Source: Schnuerera sp. xch1
GTDB taxonomy: Bacteria; Bacillota; Clostridia; Tissierellales; Tepidimicrobiaceae
DNA: 64,000 nucleotides
Direction: 5' to 3'
Assembly: GCF_019931165.1 (NCBI RefSeq)
Contig: NZ_JAIOUP010000010.1
Span: 32,612-96,611 of the forward strand
In this document: positions 57,755 to 64,000 of the stretch, one piece after another
Layout: the number at the start of each line of letters is the position of its first letter
Numbering within the stretch: position 1 is the stretch's first letter
Position numbers and translations under genes: made by a program
Notes under the pieces: generated by a model
What the model was told of the DNA's origin: nothing
What the model saw: the letters and a program-made list of their open reading frames with translations, nothing else
Database searches by the model: none

Positions 57755-57783
57755 TATTATGTGTAGAAAAAATAAAGATAAAC
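57755..57783 (-). promoter_or_regulatory. Candidate sigma-G promoter of the spore-protein gene
   Basis: On the minus strand CATAATA (57761-57755) matches the sigma-G -10 consensus and GTTTA (57783-57779) is close to the -35 consensus, with a 17-base spacer. SASP genes are classic forespore sigma-G targets. The rest of 57784-58089 is AT-rich with no gene I can support. Confidence 0.6.
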
Positions 57784-58089
57784 CATGTAAATTTATGCAA
57801 TAGTGGATTTAATATCTATTTTCTTATAAGTTAAATAATAAGTTTTCAAAAAAATTTTTAAAATAGAACATAGGAATAAAAATATTTTAATAAACAAAAT
57901 AGAGTAAAAAAAATTTGATTAAAAAAAAAGACATGATATCGTATTTTATTTCATATTATTATAGAAATAAACAGATTAAATACAGTAGATTACAGGAGTG
58001 TATATATGGAAAAATTTAGCTAACAAACTGGTTTTGACTAAAACCATAAATTAATTTATTTTTATCAATCATTAGACAATAGAATGTTC

Positions 58090-58118
58090 TTGAAATTTTT
58101 ATTCAAATGTAGTAAACT
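58090..58118 (+). promoter_or_regulatory. Candidate promoter of the opp operon
   Basis: TTGAAA at 58090-58095 and TAAACT at 58113-58118 have a 17-base spacer, 40 bases before oppA. Confidence 0.6.
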
Positions 58119-58157
58119 TAATAAAACAATACATATAAAAAAAGGGGGAAATTTGTG

Positions 58158-59822
58158 ATGAGCAAAAAATTATTAGTACTTATGAGTATTTTCCTTGTGG
58201 TAGTAATACTTTTCACAGGATGTACTTCTCCAGCTGATGATACTAGTGGAGAACCTGAAGATACGACTGAAGGTACAAAAGACACAGGAGAAAAGAAGAT
58301 TTTAAGAACAAATAACAGCAGTGAACCAGGATCATTAGATCCACCATTAGCTCAAGGAACTCATGAGTCTTGGATCTTAACCAATGTATTTGAAGGATTA
58401 ATGACTTATGATGAAAATGGAGAAATGGTTTATGGTATGGCTGAAGACTATGAAGTATCAGAAGATGGTCTAACCTATACATTTACTATTCGTGATGGAG
58501 TAACATGGACAAACGGAGATCCTGTTACAGCTCATGACTTTGAATTTTCTTGGAAAAGAGCGTTGGATCCAGAACTAGCTGCTGATTATGCACATCAGCT
58601 TTACTATATTAAGGGTGGAGAAGCATACAATTCAGGAGAAGGCTCAAGAGATGATGTCGGAGTAACTGCTTTAGATGATAAAACTCTAGAAGTTACTCTT
58701 GAGTCACCTACAGCATATTTTGCTGAATTGACAGCATTCTATACTTACTTTCCAGTAAACAAAAATGTCGTAGAATCCAATCCGGATTGGGCAAAGAATG
58801 CAGAAACTCATGTTTCCAATGGACCGTTCAAACTAGTTGAGTGGAAGCACAATGATCAAATCCTAATCGAAAAGAATGAAGATTATTATAATGCAGATAA
58901 AATAAAATTGGATGGTGTTGATTTTGATATTTTAGAAGACCAAAACACTGCATGGCAAAAATATAGTGGCGGAGAATATGATCTTCTAGTAGATGTTCCA
59001 ACATCAGTAGTTTATCAACTTCAACAACAGGAAAATCCTGAATTACGAATAGGAGAGCAGGTTGGTACTTATTATTATAATGTAAATCCAGATGTTAAAC
59101 CATTTAATAATGTAAAAATAAGGAAAGCTTTATCTATGGCACTTGATCGTGAAACTATTGTTACAGATATAACTCAAGGTGGACAAATACCAGCAGAAGG
59201 TGTAGTTCCTCTTGGACTAAAAGATGAAAATGGAAATGATTTTAGAGATGGTGTAGGTAATTTAATTGAGTATGATCCAGAAGGAGCTAAAGCGTTATTA
59301 GATGAAGGACTGGCTGAAGAAGGTATGACTTTAGAAGAGTTTAACAACAATGGATATGTACTTCTTTATAATACTTCAGAATCCCATAAGAAAATAGCTC
59401 AGGCTGCTCAAGAAATGTGGAGAACTGCACTAGGAATTGAGATAGGACTAGAAAATGTAGAATTCCAAGTAAAACTTGATAGAGAAAAATCAGGTGATTA
59501 TGATATATCAAGAGCTGGCTGGATAGGTGACTACATGGATCCTATGACTATTCTAGATTTATGGTGGTCAGAAAGTGCATTTAACGATGTAAATTATAAC
59601 AATCCAGAATATGATGCGTTAATATTAGAATCAAAATCTACAAATGATCAAAATATACGTATGGAGAATATGAGACAGGCAGAAAGGATGTTAATGGAAG
59701 ATATGCCAGTCATCTCAGTATATTTTTATACTCAACCATATGTTCAAAAACCAAACGTAGAAGGAATATATAAAGTTCCAATAAGATATCCAGGCATAAC
59801 TTATGCTGATATAACTGAATAA
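58158..59822 (+). CDS. oppA: Oligopeptide ABC transporter substrate-binding lipoprotein
   Basis: A 554-residue SBP_bac_5 lipoprotein. Signal peptide with lipobox LFTGC (Cys about residue 21), an Asp/Glu/Thr-rich linker, then the binding fold: NSSEPGSLDPPLAQGTHESW, FEFSWKRALDPELAADYAHQ and VRKALSMALDRETIV-type (here IRKALSMALDRETIVTDITQ). This is typical of OppA/DppA peptide-binding proteins. The start is ATG 58158, with GTG directly before it and AGGGGG upstream. Two hairpins separate it from oppB. Confidence 0.93.
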   Translation: MSKKLLVLMSIFLVVVILFTGCTSPADDTSGEPEDTTEGTKDTGEKKILRTNNSSEPGSLDPPLAQGTHESWILTNVFEGLMTYDENGEMVYGMAEDYEVSEDGLTYTFTIRDGVTWTNGDPVTAHDFEFSWKRALDPELAADYAHQLYYIKGGEAYNSGEGSRDDVGVTALDDKTLEVTLESPTAYFAELTAFYTYFPVNKNVVESNPDWAKNAETHVSNGPFKLVEWKHNDQILIEKNEDYYNADKIKLDGVDFDILEDQNTAWQKYSGGEYDLLVDVPTSVVYQLQQQENPELRIGEQVGTYYYNVNPDVKPFNNVKIRKALSMALDRETIVTDITQGGQIPAEGVVPLGLKDENGNDFRDGVGNLIEYDPEGAKALLDEGLAEEGMTLEEFNNNGYVLLYNTSESHKKIAQAAQEMWRTALGIEIGLENVEFQVKLDREKSGDYDISRAGWIGDYMDPMTILDLWWSESAFNDVNYNNPEYDALILESKSTNDQNIRMENMRQAERMLMEDMPVISVYFYTQPYVQKPNVEGIYKVPIRYPGITYADITE

Positions 59823-59895
59823 AAATTAGTGTTGTGCGGCATCATTGAAAATTGTTTCACCATAATTTCGATTAAAAAGACCATGATAAAATTGG

Positions 59896-59947
59896 GCAGA
59901 TAAATATCTGCTATAGGAATCAAGTAGCTGTAGTTACTTGGTTCCTA
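59896..59947 (+). terminator. Tandem hairpins between oppA and oppB
   Basis: GCAGAT-AAAT-ATCTGC (59896-59911) is followed by a longer stem TAGGAATCAAGTA/TACTTGGTTCCTA (59914-59947, one bulged or mismatched base). No T run follows. Such stems after binding-protein genes often act as partial terminators or 3' stabilisers that give more OppA than permease. Confidence 0.6.
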
Positions 59948-59973
59948 TTAACATTTAGAAAAGGGGAGGTAAA

Positions 59974-60906
59974 ATGACTAAGTACCTTTTAAAACGACTT
60001 GTAATGGTTGTAATTACTATATGGATAGTTATAACTATCACTTTTGCATTAATGCATTCTGTTCCTGGAAATCCCTTCGCTACTGAAAATAAAAATATAC
60101 CACCTATAGTTTATGAAAATCTGTTAAAAAAATATGGATTGGACAAACCATATAGCGAGCAATATGTCATGTATTTAAAAAATATCATTAGAGGAGATTT
60201 TGGCGATTCCATGAAATCAGATACTGAAACGGTAAATGAAATGATAGGAAGAGGATTTCCAGTATCAGCTCGATTGGGAGTTCAAGCGCTTTTAATTGCA
60301 TTGATATTTGGTCCAGCTTTAGGAGCAATAGCAGCTTTATTTCAAAACAAAGGTCCGGATTATATCGCTATGATTATTTCTATAATCGGAGTATCAGTTC
60401 CTAGCTTCTTACTGGGAGCATTTCTAATACAGTTCATTGCTAGTAATATAGAATGGATACCAATAGGAGGTTGGGGAGAATTTAGACATACTATATTACC
60501 CTCTTTTGCTTTGGCTTTAATGCCTCTTGCTCAGACAGCAAGGCTTATGCGTTCGAGTATGTTAGAAATATTAGGGCAAGATTATATAAAAACAGCTAGA
60601 TCTAAAGGGATTTCAAAAACAGCAGTCATTATAAAGCATGCTGTTAGAAATGCTATTTTGCCTATTGTATCAATATTAGGTACTACTGTTTCAAACTTAT
60701 TAGTAGGTAGCTTTGTAATAGAAAAGATATTTGGTATACCGGGATTGGGGATGTTTTTTACTACCTCAGTTTTCAATAGAGACTATACCTTAATAATGGG
60801 TGTTACCGTATTTTATGCTATTATTTTAGTAACAGCTTTATTGGTAGTTGACATAGCATATATGCTAGTAGATCCAAGAATAAGATTAACTAAGGAGGGA
60901 CGTTAA
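59974..60906 (+). CDS. oppB: Oligopeptide ABC transporter permease OppB
   Basis: One of two permeases, 310 residues with six predicted spans. The N-terminal MTKYLLKRLVMVVITIWIVI and the coupling segment DYIKTARSKGISKTAVIIKH (EAA loop) are typical. The FGIPGLGMFFTTSVFNRDYT segment marks the OppB/DppB subfamily. The start is ATG 59974 after GGGGAGG. oppC follows two bases after the stop. Confidence 0.95.
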   Translation: MTKYLLKRLVMVVITIWIVITITFALMHSVPGNPFATENKNIPPIVYENLLKKYGLDKPYSEQYVMYLKNIIRGDFGDSMKSDTETVNEMIGRGFPVSARLGVQALLIALIFGPALGAIAALFQNKGPDYIAMIISIIGVSVPSFLLGAFLIQFIASNIEWIPIGGWGEFRHTILPSFALALMPLAQTARLMRSSMLEILGQDYIKTARSKGISKTAVIIKHAVRNAILPIVSILGTTVSNLLVGSFVIEKIFGIPGLGMFFTTSVFNRDYTLIMGVTVFYAIILVTALLVVDIAYMLVDPRIRLTKEGR

Positions 60907-60908
60907 TA

Positions 60909-61853
60909 ATGAAATTAGATGTTACATATAATGATGAAATGTTTCAAAAAGCTCCTGATGAATTACGTGACTCAGAGCAGATAAGACGTCCCAGTATTAA
61001 ATATTGGGCAGATGTATGGCGTAGATTAAAGCAGAATAAATTAGCTATGACAGGACTTATACTCCTTATTATTATGGGAATTATGTCCATTATAGGGACT
61101 AGGATAAATGGATTTAAATATTTTGAACAGGATTATAGCCAAATTAATGTTAGACCAAATAGTGAATATTGGTTTGGTACCGATGAATTAGGCAGAGACT
61201 TATTTAGTAGGATATGGCTAGGAGCTAGATATTCTCTAATTATTGGTATAGCTGCTGCTTTTATTGATTTTGGCATAGGTGTTTTATATGGAGGAATTGC
61301 AGGTATGTCTTCTCATAGAATTGATGCCATCATGATGCGTATAGCAGAAGTTATTTATAGTATTCCTTATATGCTAGTTGTTGTATTGCTATCTGTAGTT
61401 TTTTCAACTGCAGGGGCAGGAACATCTATGTTTGTTCTCATCTTTGCTATGACTATTACGGGTTGGGTTCCTATGGCAAATCTAGTTAGAGGACAGGTAC
61501 TTCAATTAAAGGAATCTGAGTATTCATTAGCATCTGAGTCTTTGGGAGCTTCTGATAGATGGATACTCAGGAAGCACATTATTCCGAATGCTTTAGGACC
61601 TATTTTGGTTAATGTAACCCTTACTATACCTAGAGCAATATTTTCGGAAGCGACTCTAAGCTTCATGGGATTGGGTCTACAACCACCTAAACCAAGTCTT
61701 GGAACTTTAGCTAATGATGGTTTAGCTGGTATGCAAGTAGGGCTTTTTTATCAGATATTGATACCAGCAGTATTTATATCCCTTATAATGTTTTCTTTTA
61801 ATGTGTTGGGAGATGGCTTAAGAGACGCACTTGATCCAAGATTACGTAAATAG
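60909..61853 (+). CDS. oppC: Oligopeptide ABC transporter permease OppC
   Basis: The second permease, 314 residues. It has the OppC N-terminal domain with WADVWRRLKQNKLAMTGLIL, the FGTDELGRDLFSRIWLGARY motif, and the EAA loop SEYSLASESLGASDRWILRK. It pairs with OppB to form the channel. The start is ATG 60909 after AAGGAGG, which lies in the end of oppB. Confidence 0.95.
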   Translation: MKLDVTYNDEMFQKAPDELRDSEQIRRPSIKYWADVWRRLKQNKLAMTGLILLIIMGIMSIIGTRINGFKYFEQDYSQINVRPNSEYWFGTDELGRDLFSRIWLGARYSLIIGIAAAFIDFGIGVLYGGIAGMSSHRIDAIMMRIAEVIYSIPYMLVVVLLSVVFSTAGAGTSMFVLIFAMTITGWVPMANLVRGQVLQLKESEYSLASESLGASDRWILRKHIIPNALGPILVNVTLTIPRAIFSEATLSFMGLGLQPPKPSLGTLANDGLAGMQVGLFYQILIPAVFISLIMFSFNVLGDGLRDALDPRLRK

Positions 61854-61867
61854 AAAGAGGTGGAAAA

Positions 61868-62872
61868 ATGGAAAAATTGTTAGATGTGAAAGATTTAGCA
61901 GTGTCTTTCAAAACTTTCTTTGGAGAAGTTGAAGCGGTACGAGGTGTTAGCTTTCATGTAAACAAAGGCGAAACTGTAGCTTTAGTAGGAGAGTCAGGTT
62001 GTGGGAAGAGTGTTACAGCGAGCTCTATAATGCAACTTCTTCCTATGCCACCTGCATTTTATAAAAATGGGCAGATTCTATTTAATGGTGAAGATATAGT
62101 ACAAAAAAGTGAGAAAGAAATGCAAAAAATTAGAGGAAATGAAATATCAATGATATTTCAGGATCCAATGACTTCATTAAATCCTACAATGAGAGTGGGA
62201 AAACAAATAGTAGAAGGTTTGATTAAGCACCATAATTTAAGCCAGGATGAAGCAGAAAAAAGGGCTGTGGAAATGTTGGATTTAGTATCCGTGCCTCAAC
62301 CTGAAAAGAGAGTAAAACAATATCCTCATGAATTTTCAGGTGGTATGCGACAAAGAGTTATGATTGCCCTTGCAATGGTATCCAATCCAAAGCTTTTGAT
62401 TGCTGATGAGCCTACTACAGCTTTGGATGTAACTATTCAGGCTCAAATATTAGAACTTATGAAGAGTATACAAGAAAAATTTGGAACATCAATTATTTTG
62501 ATTACTCATGATTTGGGTGTTGTCGCGGATATGAGCGACAGAGTTATTGTAATGTATGCAGGACAACTCTTGGAGGGAGGAACTGTAGATGAAATATTTA
62601 CGAATCCAAAACATCCTTATACCAGAAAACTATTGGGTAGTGTTCCACGACTAGATATGGATAGGTCTGAATCATTACATGCTATTGATGGAACACCTCC
62701 TGATTTATATATACCACCTAAGGGATGCCCATTTTTTGATAGATGTGACAATGCAATGGTTATTTGTAAAGAAAATATGCGGGAAAGAGATTACCATACT
62801 AACTCTCACTATAGTTGCTGTTGGCTAAACCATCCTATGGCAAAAAAAGTGGCTGAAGGGGGTGTCAGATGA
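61868..62872 (+). CDS. oppD: Oligopeptide ABC transporter ATP-binding protein OppD
   Basis: A 334-residue ATPase with Walker A GESGCGKSVTA, signature FSGGMRQRVMIALAMVSNPK and Walker B LLIADEPTTALDVTIQAQIL. The C-terminal oligopeptide-transporter domain carries cysteines (GCPFFDRCDNAMVICKEN) that can bind an iron-sulfur cluster in this family. The start is ATG 61868 after AAAGAGGTGG. It overlaps oppF by four bases. Confidence 0.95.
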   Translation: MEKLLDVKDLAVSFKTFFGEVEAVRGVSFHVNKGETVALVGESGCGKSVTASSIMQLLPMPPAFYKNGQILFNGEDIVQKSEKEMQKIRGNEISMIFQDPMTSLNPTMRVGKQIVEGLIKHHNLSQDEAEKRAVEMLDLVSVPQPEKRVKQYPHEFSGGMRQRVMIALAMVSNPKLLIADEPTTALDVTIQAQILELMKSIQEKFGTSIILITHDLGVVADMSDRVIVMYAGQLLEGGTVDEIFTNPKHPYTRKLLGSVPRLDMDRSESLHAIDGTPPDLYIPPKGCPFFDRCDNAMVICKENMRERDYHTNSHYSCCWLNHPMAKKVAEGGVR

Positions 62873-63861
62873 TGGCTGAACCTTTGATATCAGCAAAAAA
62901 TATAAAAAAGTATTTTGAAGTTGGAAAAGGAACATTGAAGGCAGTGGATGGGATAAGCTTTGATATATATCCTGGAGAAACATTTGGGTTGGTAGGTGAG
63001 TCTGGATGCGGAAAGTCTACAGCTGGAAGGACAATAATCAGACTTTACGAGCCAACAGATGGAGAATTGATATTTAATGAGAAAAATGTTTATAAATTGT
63101 CTCATAGTGGAATGCAAGAGGTAAGGAAAGATTTTCAGATGATATTTCAAGATCCTTATGCTTCGTTAAATCCTAGAATGACAGTAGAAGAGATTATATC
63201 AGAACCATTAGAAATTCATCATATGTATAAGACTCGAAAAAAACGCTATGAACGAGTAATTGAATTGTTAAAGCTTGTAGGATTAAATGAAGAACACGCA
63301 ATGCGTTTTCCACATGAATTTTCAGGAGGACAGCGTCAAAGAATTGGTATTGCAAGAGCCCTTGCATTAAATCCTAAATTCATAGTATGCGATGAGCCTA
63401 TATCAGCTCTGGACGTATCGATTCAAGCTCAGGTGGTTAATCTACTAAAGGAATTACAGGATAATTTAGGGCTTACCTATCTATTCATAGCTCATGACCT
63501 GTCAATGGTTAGATATATTTCTGATAGAGTTGGAGTTATGTATCTTGGTCATATGATGGAATTAGCAACTTCAGAAGACCTTTATGAAAATCCAATTCAT
63601 CCATATACAAAAGCCTTATTATCAGCTATACCAATTCCGAACCCAGGTGTTCAGAGGGATAGGCATAGGATAATGCTTGAAGGAGATGTGCCAAGTCCTA
63701 TAGATCCGGAGGATAATTGTAGATTTGCTGATAGATGTCCTTATGCTATATCAAAATGTAAGGAGATACCACCAGAATTTGAAGAAATACAAGAAAATCA
63801 TTTTGTAGCTTGTCATAGAGCTAAAGAAATTGTAAATAAAACAGCAGAACCAATAAAATAG
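62869..63861 (+). CDS. oppF: Oligopeptide ABC transporter ATP-binding protein OppF
   Basis: The partner ATPase, 330 residues, with Walker A GESGCGKSTAG, signature FSGGQRQRIGIARALALNPK and Walker B FIVCDEPISALDVSIQAQVV; the C terminus has the matching cysteine motif CRFADRCPYAISKCKE. The start ATG 62869 overlaps the oppD stop, with a second ATG directly after it; AAGGGGGTG lies upstream. The operon ends here and insertion-sequence-like DNA follows. Confidence 0.95.
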   Translation: MMAEPLISAKNIKKYFEVGKGTLKAVDGISFDIYPGETFGLVGESGCGKSTAGRTIIRLYEPTDGELIFNEKNVYKLSHSGMQEVRKDFQMIFQDPYASLNPRMTVEEIISEPLEIHHMYKTRKKRYERVIELLKLVGLNEEHAMRFPHEFSGGQRQRIGIARALALNPKFIVCDEPISALDVSIQAQVVNLLKELQDNLGLTYLFIAHDLSMVRYISDRVGVMYLGHMMELATSEDLYENPIHPYTKALLSAIPIPNPGVQRDRHRIMLEGDVPSPIDPEDNCRFADRCPYAISKCKEIPPEFEEIQENHFVACHRAKEIVNKTAEPIK

Positions 63862-63910
63862 AAAACTTTTTTAATAAAGGGGCTGTTTCAAAATAGAAAA
63901 GCCTTAAAAG

Positions 63911-63951
63911 AAAAACAGGTCGAAGAGCGCTAGCGCTAAGACCTGTTTTTT
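63911..63951 (+). terminator. Strong hairpin terminator at the insertion-sequence end
   Basis: AAAAACAGGTC (63911-63921) and GACCTGTTTTT (63940-63950) form an 11-base-pair stem. The loop holds the perfect palindrome AGCGCTAGCGCT (63926-63937), which can extend the fold. A T run follows. It may also terminate the opp operon. Confidence 0.8.
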
Positions 63952-63967
63952 AGTATAATTTAATACT

Positions 63968-64000
63968 ATGAAAAACCATACTAAATTTAATCATAAAGCA
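63968..64000 (+). CDS. Possible transposase, first 11 residues only
   Basis: An ATG at 63968 opens a frame (MKNHTKFNHKA) that runs off the window. The basic N terminus and the position behind an insertion-sequence-like end suggest a transposase. No Shine-Dalgarno is visible in the nine bases after the TATAAT, so the start is uncertain. Confidence 0.35.
   Translation, partial: MKNHTKFNHKA

Larger units (their letters stand above)
63876..64000 (+). mobile_element. Left end of a probable insertion sequence, cut by the window edge
   Basis: GGGGCTGTTTCAAAAT at 63879-63894 resembles terminal inverted repeats of IS1182-like elements. It is followed by a strong hairpin (63911-63950), a TATAAT at 63954-63959 and an open frame starting at 63968. 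Hairpins that block outside transcription next to the left end are common in insertion sequences. The right end and transposase body are outside the window, so family assignment is tentative. Confidence 0.5.

Noticed and set aside
1..64000. CRISPR arrays or prophage genes
   Set aside because: No array of regularly spaced direct repeats and no phage structural or integrase genes are visible in the window.

Overview
The window is about 64 kb of low-GC chromosome from a spore-forming anaerobic Firmicute, most likely Clostridia or Tissierellia. This rests on AT-rich codon use, strong AAGGAGG Shine-Dalgarno sites, an alpha/beta-type spore protein gene with a sigma-G-like promoter, CwlD, an [FeFe] hydrogenase, a split glycine decarboxylase (gcvPA/gcvPB) and group II ECF transporter genes. 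The species cannot be named from the sequence alone.

Positions 1-33106 are the conserved transcription and translation block, all on the plus strand: the 3' end of sigH; tRNA-Thr(GGT) followed by tuf; rpmG-secE-nusG; rplK-rplA; rplJ-rplL with an L10 leader; rpoB-rpoC; an L7Ae-like gene; rpsL-rpsG-fusA-tuf; then the S10, spc and alpha clusters through secY, adk, infA, rpsM-rpsK-rpsD, rpoA and rplQ. The two tuf genes lie in direct repeats of about 1.23 kb that appear identical. Several RNA control elements can be seen: two L1-binding-site mimics, the L10 leader with its terminator, a structured S10 leader, a structured rpsL-rpsG gap and an L13-type leader.

Positions 33107-38771 hold a decayed inverted-repeat element, the ECF energy-coupling module ecfA1-ecfA2-ecfT, truA, rplM-rpsI and cwlD. 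A cluster of at least seven DnaA-box-like 9-mers then fills 38772-38922, directly in front of a glycine cleavage operon (gcvT-gcvH-gcvPA-gcvPB-lpdA).

Positions 44865-53522 are more accessory: a PAP2 phosphatase, a large transporter of unknown substrate, a two-gene [FeFe] hydrogenase module in which a NuoF-like iron-sulfur segment is fused to a GltD-like FAD/NAD(P) flavoprotein, with a Rex-like operator upstream, and a NitT/TauT-type ABC importer. Minus-strand genes follow for a cysteine-rich FAD oxidoreductase and a Crp/Fnr regulator, then a small unknown protein, an L,D-transpeptidase and the spore protein.

Positions 58158-63861 encode an oligopeptide ABC importer (oppABCDF). The last 120 bases look like the left end of an insertion sequence whose transposase gene runs off the window. 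The metabolic genes fit an amino-acid or peptide fermenter: peptide uptake by Opp, glycine oxidation by the cleavage system and disposal of reductant as H2. That last synthesis is inference.
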